Shown here piece by piece: positions 1-7,616 of a DNA stretch of 35,749 nt. The stretch covers positions 1 to 35,749 of the forward strand of contig JAXHVB010000091.1 of the NCBI GenBank assembly GCA_034189125.1. Direction: 5' to 3'. A program made the position numbers and the translations under genes. Under the pieces are notes generated by a model. It ran no database searches and was not told the DNA's origin. It was given only the letters and a program-made list of their open reading frames with translations. Position 1 is the stretch's first letter, and each line of letters begins with the position of its first letter. Source of the stretch: UBA5862 sp002408105. Its GTDB lineage: Bacteria; Pseudomonadota; Gammaproteobacteria; Pseudomonadales; UBA5862.

Positions 1-369
1 CCGGCGCATCACCAAGCGCCACTGCAGCAGCGAGCGCCAGGGGTCTGGCGTCAGCTCCGCTGCCTGGACATGGACTTCCATGTCCACAGAGGCGGGCTTC
101 AAGTGCAGGCTGCTCAGGCGCAGGGTGGGGTAAAACCCCCGCCAGGTGCTCTCGCCGAGGCGCACCTCGATCTCGCACCCACATTGCGCCGCGGCCCATC
201 GGTTGAGTTCTGCCTCGGCCAGTGGCAGCCAAGGCAGGAGCTGGCGGCCGAGGGCCATCACCGCCGCCACCGCGATCAGCGCCACAGCAACGACGAGGTA
301 GCTTGTATGCAGCACGCGCTGCAGGCGGCGAAGCCCCTGGCGTTCGGCTGGTTGCGGTGTGCGTTCCAT
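1..369 (-). CDS. yhdP: YhdP/AsmA-like envelope protein, N-terminal part (cut by window edge)
   Basis: Reading from the ATG at 369 there is an open frame with no stop to the window edge, giving about 123 residues. The start is a short charged segment, then one hydrophobic helix at about residues 24-42, then a periplasmic-looking stretch. This topology and the position just after maf match the N-terminus of YhdP (TIGR02099, AsmA-like), an inner-membrane protein with a very long periplasmic part implicated in phospholipid transport to the outer membrane. The gene follows maf by 26 bases on the same strand, so it is probably the last cistron of the mre operon. In many gammaproteobacteria rng (RNase G) lies between maf and yhdP; it is absent here. 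The assignment rests on topology and synteny because only the first tenth or so of the protein is visible. Confidence 0.68.
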   Translation of the reverse strand, partial: MERTPQPAERQGLRRLQRVLHTSYLVVAVALIAVAAVMALGRQLLPWLPLAEAELNRWAAAQCGCEIEVRLGESTWRGFYPTLRLSSLHLKPASVDMEVHVQAAELTPDPWRSLLQWRLVMRR

Positions 370-395
370 GTGGGGTCTGGTTGAGGTCGGTACTT

Positions 396-1013
396 CTATC
401 GGGCGGGCAGCGCCTGTTGCCAGCAGGCAATGCCGAAATCCTGAAGCAATTGAGCAGTCTCGCACAGTGGAAGGCCGACCACCGCTGAATGGCTGCCTTC
501 AATGGACGCAACGAGCACGCCGCCCAGTCCCTGAATGGCGTAGCCACCGGCTTTTCCCATTGGCTCTCCGGTGTCCCAGTAGCGGGCGGCCTCGCCAGCG
601 CCCAGGGCGCGAAACTGAACTGCAGTGGTGACCAACTGGTGACGCGAACCCACGGCCGGAGATGCCAGTGCAACGGCGGTCATCACCTGGTGTCGCTGCC
701 CGGACAGCAGGTCCATCATGCGCAGAAAGTCCGCGCGGCCGGTGGGTTTGCCAAGAACCTGCCCGCCGACGACGACCGCTGTGTCCGCTGCGAGCACCAC
801 CGCGTTGGGTTCGGTTAGGGCCTTAATTCCTGCGGCGGCTTTGGCCAGTGCGATGCGTTGCACATAGGCGGTGGCTGACTCGTCGGCGTGGATGGACTCG
901 TCCGTATCGGTTGGACGCTGGGCGAAGGGCACCCCCATCTGGCGCAGCAGGTCAGCGCGCCGGCTCGAGGCCGATGCCAGGAATAGGGATGGGGCAGGCG
1001 AGGACGGCAACAT
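396..1013 (-). CDS. maf: Maf-family nucleoside triphosphate pyrophosphatase (YhdE type)
   Basis: This 205-residue protein belongs to the Maf family, which hydrolyses non-canonical or excess nucleoside triphosphates to monophosphates. The YhdE branch acts on dTTP, UTP and modified forms. Visible motifs are the N-terminal substrate loop with paired arginines (ASASSRR, residues 13-19), the catalytic Asp in AADT (D77), the KP after the central strand (89-90), the SGQ-HQVMTAVAL segment and the C-terminal GYAIQGLGG and VVGLPL signatures. It aligns with E. coli YhdE along its full length. The open frame continues upstream into mreD, but only the ATG at 1013 gives the family N-terminus. It starts 26 bases after the mreD stop. 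No clear Shine-Dalgarno sequence is seen, so translation may depend on coupling to mreD. Confidence 0.93.
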   Translation of the reverse strand: MLPSSPAPSLFLASASSRRADLLRQMGVPFAQRPTDTDESIHADESATAYVQRIALAKAAAGIKALTEPNAVVLAADTAVVVGGQVLGKPTGRADFLRMMDLLSGQRHQVMTAVALASPAVGSRHQLVTTAVQFRALGAGEAARYWDTGEPMGKAGGYAIQGLGGVLVASIEGSHSAVVGLPLCETAQLLQDFGIACWQQALPAR

Positions 1014-1039
1014 GTCTTTGGCACCGGTGTCAAAGGGCG

Positions 1040-1528
1040 TCAGGCGATGCGCAATCGACGTCGATACGCGCGCAGCACAAGGAAAAGCGCGGGCCAGACG
1101 AGCGCGCTGCTGACCGCAGTACCGAGGGCGGGCACATGAAAGGATCCGTGGCCAAAGACCTGGCTGGCTAGTTGCACGGTGCACTCCGCGAGGCCAATCA
1201 GCACGAGCACGATCGCAGCCTGTTGCGGCAGCGGAAACATCCGCAGCTGTTGGTAGAGCGTTAGATCGAAAAAAATCACCCAACTGAGCGCGATGGCGTG
1301 GGCCCCCAAGGGGTATTGGGTGAGGATATCGAGCAATATGCCCATGCACCAGGCGAGGCTGAGTCCATACCGCTGCGGCAAGGCCATTGCCCAGTACAGC
1401 AAGCAGAGCGCGACCCAACTGGGCGCCCAGGCGCGTGCCCATGCGGGCAGCACGGTGACCGCCTCCAGTGTGAGCGCCAGCGCACAGGAGAGCAGAACCC
1501 AGGGAACACCGCGGGCCTTGGGCTCCAC
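1040..1528 (-). CDS. mreD: Rod shape-determining protein MreD
   Basis: This 162-residue protein is almost entirely hydrophobic, with five to six predicted membrane helices, as expected for MreD, the integral membrane member of the MreBCD elongasome that guides lateral cell-wall synthesis. The family is poorly conserved in sequence, so the call relies on size, membrane topology (including the typical LLDILT-PLG-HA stretch near residues 66-78) and position between mreC and maf. The start is GTG, three bases after the mreC stop, with an AGGAG Shine-Dalgarno six bases upstream lying inside the end of mreC. This indicates tight translational linkage. Confidence 0.93.
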   Translation of the reverse strand: MEPKARGVPWVLLSCALALTLEAVTVLPAWARAWAPSWVALCLLYWAMALPQRYGLSLAWCMGILLDILTQYPLGAHAIALSWVIFFDLTLYQQLRMFPLPQQAAIVLVLIGLAECTVQLASQVFGHGSFHVPALGTAVSSALVWPALFLVLRAYRRRLRIA

Positions 1529-1531
1529 CCA

Positions 1532-2338
1532 CTACTCCTGAGGTGTGGTGGCGGGAATCAGCACCAACAGGTGACGCAGCGCTGCGAGTTGGGCGTTGGG
1601 CGCCGCCTGTACCTCGGCAAACGGCTGCCCCGGCAGGTGGCGGACCGCGGTGACGGTTCCGACTGGGTAGTTGGGTGGGAAGCGCTCGCCAAGCCCGGAG
1701 CTGACCAGCGTGTCCCCGGGGTGGAGGTCCGCGGTGTCTGGAATGTGCAGCAGCGTCAGCCGGTCGTAGCGGCCATTGCCGACAGCGATGGCGCGCAGCC
1801 CGCTGCGCTGCGCGTACACCGCGATGGCGTGGTTGGGGTCGCTGATGAGCATGGCTCGGCTGTGGGCCGGGCCGGCTTGCACCACCTGACCGGCGATGCC
1901 CTGGGCGTCAATGACTGGCTGACCCACCTCGACGCCGGCATCGGTGCCCTTGTCGATCAGCACCCAATGCCGGCTGGGGTCGGGTGACAGTCCGATGATC
2001 TCGGCGATGACCACGCCTTCGTCCAGCCGAGTGGTCGAGCCGAGCAGCGCCCGCAGCCGGTGGTTTTCCACTTCAAGGGCCGCGGTTTTCTGTGCCTTGC
2101 GCTCCAGCAGTAGGATTTGGGCTTCGGCCGATTCGAGGCGCGCTGCCAGCGCCTGGCGGCCGCCGACCCCCCCATCGAACCAGTTCCAGACCTCGGAGGG
2201 CAGGTTGGCGACCCGATACACCGGGGTGAGCACCCAGTCCAAGCGGTCTTCCAGCGGCTTGAGCGCGTCGGTGTAGGCATCGACGACCATCAGCGCAATC
2301 GCCGCCAGCGAAAGTACGGCGAGCCGCGTTCGAAGCAA
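1532..2338 (-). CDS. mreC: Cell shape-determining protein MreC
   Basis: MreC is the bitopic scaffold of the elongasome, linking MreB/MreD to the PBP2-RodA synthase. The protein has an N-terminal membrane helix (about residues 5-22), a coiled coil (about 60-95) and the periplasmic beta-barrel domain with the family motifs VIAEIIG, SRHWVLIDKG-DAGV, GQPVID--GIAGQV and DTLVSSGLGERFPP. The shortest start in this frame is TTG at 2338, giving 268 residues. The frame stays open upstream and encodes a peptide (IKSIFIHRP) resembling the family N-terminus, which usually reads MK-IF---P just before the membrane helix. The true start may therefore be the ATT at 2365, which has AGG a few bases upstream, or a nearby CTG at 2371. 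No ATG or GTG is available in between. Confidence 0.93.
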   Translation of the reverse strand: MLRTRLAVLSLAAIALMVVDAYTDALKPLEDRLDWVLTPVYRVANLPSEVWNWFDGGVGGRQALAARLESAEAQILLLERKAQKTAALEVENHRLRALLGSTTRLDEGVVIAEIIGLSPDPSRHWVLIDKGTDAGVEVGQPVIDAQGIAGQVVQAGPAHSRAMLISDPNHAIAVYAQRSGLRAIAVGNGRYDRLTLLHIPDTADLHPGDTLVSSGLGERFPPNYPVGTVTAVRHLPGQPFAEVQAAPNAQLAALRHLLVLIPATTPQE

Positions 2339-2400
2339 CGGGCGGTGGATGAAGATGGATTTAATCGACAGCCTCGCTGGGTTTGCGTGGGAACGTTTGC

Positions 2401-3438
2401 CTATACCGAGGTAAAGAGGTCAAGCCCATGGGCATCCATGAGTTCGAGGGCGCGCCCGCCGCCACGGGCGACACAGGTCAACGGATCGTCGGCGACCCGC
2501 ACCGGGAGGCCGGTTTCCTCGCACAACAGTCGGTCCAGGTCGCGCAGCAGTGCGCCGCCGCCGGTTAGCACAATGCCGGATTCCGCGATGTCAGAGGCGA
2601 GCTCTGGCGGTGACTGCTCCAGTGCCTGTTTGACCGCTTGAACAATGGCTGAGAGCGGCTCTTGCAGGGCGTCGAGGATTTCTTCGCTGTCCAGGGTGAA
2701 GCTGCGCGGGACCCCTTCCGCGAGGTTGCGCCCGCGCACGTCGATTTCACGCACTTCGTCGCTGGGGTAGGCGGTGCCGATCTCTTGTTTGATGCGCTCC
2801 GCGGTGGAATCGCCAATCAGGCTGCCATAGTTGCGCCGCACGTGGGTGATGATGGCCTCATCGAAGCGGTCACCACCGACTCGAACGGAGTCGGAATAGA
2901 CAATGCCGCTGAGAGAAATGATGGCAATTTCCGTGGTTCCACCACCGATGTCCACCACCATGGAGCCGCTCGCTTCCTCCACCGGCATGCCGGCGCCGAT
3001 GGCGGCGGCCATCGGCTCCTCGATCAACCGAACTTCCCGGGCCCCGGCGCCAAGAACGGACTCGCGAATGGCGCGGCGCTCGACCTGGGTGGATTGGCAC
3101 GGAATGGACACCAAAACCCGTGGGCTTGGGCGAATGAAGTTGGTCTCATGCGTTTTGGCAATGAAATGCTGCAGCATCTTCTCGGTGACCTGGAAGTCAG
3201 CGATCACCCCGTCCTTTAAGGGACGGATGGCAGAGATGTTTCCCGGGGTGCGTCCCAGCATCCGCTTCGCTGCGGAGCCGACCGCACACACGGTTTTTTG
3301 TCCATTCTGCATGCGAATGGCCACCACCGATGGCTCGTCCAGGACAATGCCTTTGCCCCGAACGTAAATCAGCGTGTTGGCAGTACCCAGGTCGATCGAA
3401 AGGTCGTTCGAAAACAACCCGCGAATGCGTTTGAACAT
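2401..3438 (-). CDS. mreB: Rod shape-determining protein MreB, actin-like
   Basis: The 345-residue bacterial actin polymerises under the inner membrane and positions cell-wall synthesis. All nucleotide-binding signatures are present: phosphate 1 DLGTANT (residues 13-19), VVDIGGGTTEIA (phosphate 2), the connect motifs, and adenosine-binding VLTGGGALL near the C-terminus. The N-terminal amphipathic helix MFKRIRGLF fits membrane binding. The open frame extends 28 codons further upstream, but the ATG at 3438 gives the conserved N-terminus and the normal family length. It is the first gene of the mre operon and is divergent from gatC. The Shine-Dalgarno sequence is weak. A candidate extended -10 promoter lies at 3456-3461. 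Confidence 0.98.
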   Translation of the reverse strand: MFKRIRGLFSNDLSIDLGTANTLIYVRGKGIVLDEPSVVAIRMQNGQKTVCAVGSAAKRMLGRTPGNISAIRPLKDGVIADFQVTEKMLQHFIAKTHETNFIRPSPRVLVSIPCQSTQVERRAIRESVLGAGAREVRLIEEPMAAAIGAGMPVEEASGSMVVDIGGGTTEIAIISLSGIVYSDSVRVGGDRFDEAIITHVRRNYGSLIGDSTAERIKQEIGTAYPSDEVREIDVRGRNLAEGVPRSFTLDSEEILDALQEPLSAIVQAVKQALEQSPPELASDIAESGIVLTGGGALLRDLDRLLCEETGLPVRVADDPLTCVARGGGRALELMDAHGLDLFTSV

Positions 3439-3455
3439 GCGCGTTGGTGGCCCCG

Positions 3456-3481
3456 TATATAGCAATGGGAGGTCGTGGCAA
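3456..3481 (-). promoter_or_regulatory. Candidate sigma-70 promoter for the mre operon
   Basis: On the minus strand TTGCCA (3481-3476) is followed after 14 bases by TATATA (3461-3456). The -10 is preceded by TGC, making an extended -10 element. The spacer is short, so the extended -10 would have to carry most of the recognition. The predicted transcript start, near 3449, leaves only a short leader before the mreB ATG. Confidence 0.35.
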
Positions 3482-3530
3482 GCCGGCAAATGTAGCAACC
3501 GGAAGGATGTGGAGCAAGGCAAAGTTGTGG

Positions 3531-3546
3531 TAAATTTCGATAATTT
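3531..3546 (+). promoter_or_regulatory. AT-rich candidate -10 region for gatCAB
   Basis: The most AT-rich stretch of the mreB-gatC divergent region contains GATAAT at 3539-3544, a good -10 match. No convincing -35 hexamer is found 16-18 bases upstream. It would place the transcript start about 55 bases before gatC. Confidence 0.25.
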
Positions 3547-3605
3547 AGCGGCGCGTTCGCGTTGTTTTGCGCAGCGCCCCTTTGCCGGGCCTCATGGAGC
3601 CACAG

Positions 3606-3893
3606 ATGTCGATTGAACCGGACGAGCTGGAACGGATCGCAGCCCTGGCGCGGTTACAGATTGCTCCGGATCGCCAAGCTGAGCTGCAGCGCAGTCTGAA
3701 CGAAATCCTCGCCATGGTCGAACAGTTGCAGGCGGTCGACACCACCGGTGTGGCGCCCCTTGCGCATCCCCTGGATGCCACCCAGCGGCTGCGCCCTGAC
3801 CAGGTCACTGAGGGCGATGAACGGGAGCGGTTCCAGGGCCTCGCGCCGGCAACCGAGCGGGGGTACTACTTGGTCCCCAAGGTCATCGAGTGA
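3606..3893 (+). CDS. gatC: Asp/Glu-tRNA amidotransferase subunit C
   Basis: This 95-residue protein is the small belt-like subunit that wraps around GatA and holds it to GatB in the GatCAB complex. The complex converts misacylated Glu-tRNAGln or Asp-tRNAAsn to the correct glutaminyl or asparaginyl form. Family features are the N-terminal LERIAALARLQI helix, the LNEILAMVEQL helix, the VDTTGV-PLAHP hinge and the C-terminal ERGYYLVPKVIE. The ATG at 3606 gives the family N-terminus; an in-frame ATG at 3594 is an alternative. It is the first gene of gatCAB and is transcribed away from mreB. The 129-base gap to gatA is long for this operon. Confidence 0.95.
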   Translation: MSIEPDELERIAALARLQIAPDRQAELQRSLNEILAMVEQLQAVDTTGVAPLAHPLDATQRLRPDQVTEGDERERFQGLAPATERGYYLVPKVIE

Positions 3894-4022
3894 CGTCAGC
3901 GTTTGTCTCTCCCCCCGCCCTCCGCCCGGCGCCGCGCGGGTCCTGCGGAGCGCTGAACCCGGCCGGCCCGACGTTTGGACCCACAGGGGTCTTCCACCTG
4001 CCTCTACCCACCGGTGACTTGC

Positions 4023-5477
4023 ATGCATGACCTCAACTTGGCCGAGATGTCCGCGGCGCTGTCCGTGGGTGAGGTCTCTGCAGTTGAATTGACCCGGCAC
4101 TTCCTGAATCGGATCGAGCGGCTCGACCCACACCTCAACAGCCTGGTGACCCGTTGCGAGGAGTCGGCGCTGGCCGAGGCCGCGGCGGCGGATGCAGCCC
4201 GGGCCCGGGGCGAGGCGCAGCCAACCAGCGGGTTGCCACTGGTCCACAAGGACATTTTCTGCACTGATGGGATCTTGACCACCTGTGGCTCGCGCATGCT
4301 CAGCAATTTTGTGGCGCCCTACGATGCCCATGTGGTGGAGCGCTGCAAGGCGCAGGGCTGGGTGTGCCTTGGCAAGACCAACATGGATGAGTTCGCCATG
4401 GGTTCATCCAACGAGACCAGCCACTTTGGGCCAGTCCGGAACCCCTGGGACCTCAGCCGGGTGCCGGGTGGCTCTTCCGGGGGCTCAGCGGCGGCGGTCG
4501 CGGCCCGGTTGATTCCGGTTGCGACCGCGACGGACACTGGGGGATCCATTCGCCAACCGGCGGCGCTCTGTGGCGTGACCGGGCTCAAGCCCACCTACGG
4601 GCGGGTCTCAAGGTACGGGATGATAGCCTTCGCATCGAGCCTTGACCAAGGAGGGCCCATTGCTCGCAGCGCCGCCGACGCTGCGGTCCTGCTCGGCGCG
4701 ATGGCCGGATTCGATCCGCGCGACTCGACCTCGGTGGATGCGCCTGTGCCTGACTACGTCGCAGGCCTCGAGGACAGCCTTGATGGGCTGCGGATCGGGC
4801 TGCCGAAGGAGTTTTTCGCGGCTGGGCTGGATGCCGCCCTGGAGCGGTCGATCGATGAAGCACTGGCTGTGTACCGGTCCCTCGGCGCCCAAGTTCAAGA
4901 GGTGAGCCTGCCCAATCTTGGCCTGTCGGTGCCGGTGTACTATGTGATTGCGCCGGCAGAGTGCTCTGCCAACCTGTCGCGCTACGATGGGGTCCGTTAC
5001 GGCCACCGTTGTGAGAACCCCCAAGACCTGGATGACCTCTACACGCGCACCCGTGCCGAAGGCTTTGGGGAGGAAGTGAAACGGCGCATTCTGGTGGGAA
5101 CCTATGCACTTTCCGCGGGATACTACGATGCCTACTACCGCAAGGCGCAGCAGGTTCGCCGTCTGATTCGCGATGATTTTGCGGCAGCCTTCAATCAGGT
5201 CGACGTGCTGTTTGGGCCGACCTCTCCATCCCCCGCCTTTGTGCTGGGCGCCAAGCTGAGCGACCCCATTTCGATGTACCTGGAAGATGTCTACACCATT
5301 GCGGTCAACCTGGCTGGCCTGCCGGCGCTGTCCATCCCGGCAGGTATGGTGGACGGACTTCCGGTCGGCCTTCAGGTGATCGGCAACCACTTTGACGAGG
5401 CGCGCTTGCTCAACGTGGCGCACCGCTTTCAACAGCACACCGACTGGCATCAATACATGCCCCCCGGTTGCGCCTGA
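4023..5477 (+). CDS. gatA: Asp/Glu-tRNA amidotransferase subunit A (amidase)
   Basis: This 484-residue amidase-signature protein releases ammonia from glutamine (or asparagine) for the GatB active site. The catalytic triad is visible: Lys76 in VHKD, cis-Ser151 in the GGSSGGS glycine-serine signature and nucleophile Ser175 in DTGGSIRQPA, with the 75- and 24-residue spacings known for GatA. Length and C-terminus (LPVGLQVIG---DE--LL) are normal. The open frame starts earlier at 3975, but the ATG at 4023 fits the family N-terminus. The preceding 129-base gap is C-rich with no recognised gene. gatB follows after 23 bases. The presence of gatCAB implies that tRNAGln and/or tRNAAsn is made by the indirect route. 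Confidence 0.97.
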   Translation: MHDLNLAEMSAALSVGEVSAVELTRHFLNRIERLDPHLNSLVTRCEESALAEAAAADAARARGEAQPTSGLPLVHKDIFCTDGILTTCGSRMLSNFVAPYDAHVVERCKAQGWVCLGKTNMDEFAMGSSNETSHFGPVRNPWDLSRVPGGSSGGSAAAVAARLIPVATATDTGGSIRQPAALCGVTGLKPTYGRVSRYGMIAFASSLDQGGPIARSAADAAVLLGAMAGFDPRDSTSVDAPVPDYVAGLEDSLDGLRIGLPKEFFAAGLDAALERSIDEALAVYRSLGAQVQEVSLPNLGLSVPVYYVIAPAECSANLSRYDGVRYGHRCENPQDLDDLYTRTRAEGFGEEVKRRILVGTYALSAGYYDAYYRKAQQVRRLIRDDFAAAFNQVDVLFGPTSPSPAFVLGAKLSDPISMYLEDVYTIAVNLAGLPALSIPAGMVDGLPVGLQVIGNHFDEARLLNVAHRFQQHTDWHQYMPPGCA

Positions 5478-5500
5478 GGGCCATTGGCTGGAGTCCATAG

Positions 5501-6931
5501 ATGCCGTGGGAAACTGTCATCGGGCTGGAGGTACATGTCCAGCTCACGACCCAAAGCAAAATATTTTCCGGTGCCTCAACAGCGTTTGGCGCGCCCCCGA
5601 ACAGCCAGGCTTGTGGGGTCGATTTGGCGCTGCCTGGGGTCTTGCCGGTGCTCAATGCCGAGGCGGTTGCGTTGGCCGTCCGCTTCGGTCTCGCGATCGG
5701 TGCCGAGCTGCACCGCACCTCCATATTCGAGCGCAAAAATTATTTTTATCCGGATCTGCCTAAAGGCTATCAGATCAGCCAGATGGAAGTTCCGATTGTT
5801 GGACGCGGCGCGCTTGAAATTGAGGTTGCAGGCGTCACCCGGACCATCGGCATCACCCGTGCGCACCTCGAAGAGGACGCGGGCAAGTCGGTGCATGAGG
5901 ACTTTCACGGTGCCACTGGGATTGACCTGAACCGCGCAGGCACACCCCTGTTGGAAGTGGTTTCAGAGCCGGACCTGCGCAGCGCAGAGGAGGCCGTGGC
6001 CTACTTGCGTGCCTTGCACGCTCTGGTCTGCTACCTCGGGGTTTCCGATGGCAACATGGCCGAGGGCTCGTTTCGGTGCGATGCCAACGTATCGGTCCGC
6101 CCGGCGGGCTCGCAGTCCCTCGGAACCCGCACCGAGATCAAGAACATCAACTCCTTTCGGTTTGTCGAGCAAGCCATTGTTCACGAGGCCGGGCGCCAGA
6201 TCGATTTGCTCGAACGGGATGAGCGGGTGGTACAGGAGACACGGCTGTACGACCCTGAGCGCAATGAAACCAGAGCCATGCGCAGCAAAGAGGTGGCGAA
6301 CGACTACCGCTACTTTCCGGACCCGGATTTGCTGCCGCTCGAGTTGAGTGAGGCCTACATCGCCGAGCAGCACGCCTGCATGCCGGAATTGCCGGCGGCC
6401 AAACGCGAGCGCTACATCGGCCAATTGGGGATCAAGCCTGAGGACGCCACCTTGCTGACGGGCGCCTTGGCCCGTGCCGAGTACTTTGAGCAGGTGGCGG
6501 AGCGTTGCGGCAACCCACGTCTTGCGGCCAACTGGGTGGTGGTTGAGCTGTTGGGGGCGCTGAACCGCGATGGACTCGACATTGCCCAAAGCCCGGTCAC
6601 CGCACTTGCATTGGGCGGGCTGCTTGAGCGCATTGAAGACCAGACCATCTCTGGCAAAATCGCGAAGCAGGTGTTCCAGGTGCTGTGGGAGGAAGGCGGC
6701 GACGCCGATGCGATCATTGCGGACCGGGGCCTCAAGCAGGTCACCGACAGTGGAGCAATCGAAGCCTTTGTGGAGGCGGTGATCCACGAGCATCCGGAGC
6801 AAGTCGAGCAGTTTCGCGCCGGCAAGGAAAAGGTCCTCGGGTTCTTGGTTGGCCAGGTGATGAAGCGCTCCCAAGGCAAGGCCAACCCAAGCCAGGTCAA
6901 CGACATGTTGCGCCAAAAACTTGCTGAGTAG
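5501..6931 (+). CDS. gatB: Asp/Glu-tRNA amidotransferase subunit B (kinase/transamidase)
   Basis: This 476-residue GatB phosphorylates the misacylated aminoacyl-tRNA and amidates it with ammonia tunnelled from GatA. The N-terminal cradle domain shows GLEVHVQL (residues 8-15), YFYPDLPKGYQISQ, HLEEDAGKS, NRAGTPLLEVVSEPD, EIKNINSF and NDYRYFPDPDLLP. The helical and YqeY-like tRNA-binding tail runs from about residue 330 to the end (IADRGLKQVTD, VLGFLVGQVMK, ANP--VN-ML--KL). A GGAG Shine-Dalgarno lies seven bases before the ATG. It is the third gene of gatCAB and is followed 17 bases later by a nucleotidase gene on the same strand. Confidence 0.98.
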   Translation: MPWETVIGLEVHVQLTTQSKIFSGASTAFGAPPNSQACGVDLALPGVLPVLNAEAVALAVRFGLAIGAELHRTSIFERKNYFYPDLPKGYQISQMEVPIVGRGALEIEVAGVTRTIGITRAHLEEDAGKSVHEDFHGATGIDLNRAGTPLLEVVSEPDLRSAEEAVAYLRALHALVCYLGVSDGNMAEGSFRCDANVSVRPAGSQSLGTRTEIKNINSFRFVEQAIVHEAGRQIDLLERDERVVQETRLYDPERNETRAMRSKEVANDYRYFPDPDLLPLELSEAYIAEQHACMPELPAAKRERYIGQLGIKPEDATLLTGALARAEYFEQVAERCGNPRLAANWVVVELLGALNRDGLDIAQSPVTALALGGLLERIEDQTISGKIAKQVFQVLWEEGGDADAIIADRGLKQVTDSGAIEAFVEAVIHEHPEQVEQFRAGKEKVLGFLVGQVMKRSQGKANPSQVNDMLRQKLAE

Positions 6932-6948
6932 GCGCCTGGAGGCTGGCC

Positions 6949-7572
6949 GTGGGCGATCACCAAGCAGACCAATGGACCGAGCAGTTCGTATTGGGTGTCG
7001 ACCTCGACGGTGTGGTCGCCGATTTCATTGGTGGGCTGAGGCCCATCGCGGCTGAATGGCTCGGTGTCGCCGCCGACTCATTGACGGCTGACGTCAGCTA
7101 CGGGTTTGCCGAGTGGGGCCTTGAGGATGTGGGTGGCTACGAAGGCCTGCACCGACACGCCGTGAAGCACCGTGGTTTGTTCGAGCGCCTGCCGGCCATG
7201 CCCGGTGCCCCCGCCGCATTGCGGCGCCTCGCGGCCGCCGGAATCCGCATTCGCATCATTACCCACCGGCTGTATATCCCTTGGTTTCATCGTGAGGCCG
7301 TGCGCCAGACAGTCGACTGGCTGGAAGCCCATGGCATTCCCTACTGGGACTTGTGCTTCATGCGCGACAAGGCAGCGGTCGGCGCCGACCTCTACCTTGA
7401 AGACAATCCTGCGAACGTCGCCGCGCTGCGCGCCGCCGGGCATCCTACAATCGTCGTGCGCAATTCGACCAACCGGTCTGTACCGGCACCAGCGGCGACG
7501 GACTGGTCAGGCATTGAGCAGATGGTGATGCAGGAGTTCGTTGCCTGGCAATCTGCTCTGGGGCATCGCTGA
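6949..7572 (+). CDS. HAD-superfamily 5'-nucleotidase, NT5C (deoxyribonucleotidase) type
   Basis: The 207-residue protein has HAD motif I DLDGVVADF with catalytic aspartates D18 and D20, motif II threonine in IITHR (T105), motif III lysine (K141) and motif IV acidic pair LEDNP (E151, D152). This pattern and length match the NT5C family (PF06941), which includes mitochondrial and bacterial 5'(3')-deoxyribonucleotidases that dephosphorylate nucleoside monophosphates. The substrate here is not certain. The start is GTG at 6949 with a good GGAGG at the expected distance. It lies 17 bases after gatB and is probably cotranscribed with gatCAB. A functional link with tRNA amidation is not established. 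Confidence 0.82.
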   Translation: MGDHQADQWTEQFVLGVDLDGVVADFIGGLRPIAAEWLGVAADSLTADVSYGFAEWGLEDVGGYEGLHRHAVKHRGLFERLPAMPGAPAALRRLAAAGIRIRIITHRLYIPWFHREAVRQTVDWLEAHGIPYWDLCFMRDKAAVGADLYLEDNPANVAALRAAGHPTIVVRNSTNRSVPAPAATDWSGIEQMVMQEFVAWQSALGHR

Positions 7573-7616
7573 AGCGCTGCTACACTTTTGCCCAACACTA
7601 AGGGTGGAGTTTTTCC

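Noticed and set aside
1014..1532. Extended maf reading frame through mreD
   Set aside because: The extension is a shadow of mreD in another frame; Maf similarity begins only at the ATG at 1013.
4608..5498. 296-codon open frame antisense to gatA
   Set aside because: It is a shadow on the reverse strand of a high-GC gene with no recognisable domain or ribosome site.
5963..6916. 317-codon open frame antisense to gatB
   Set aside because: It shadows the well-supported gatB gene and shows no family motif.
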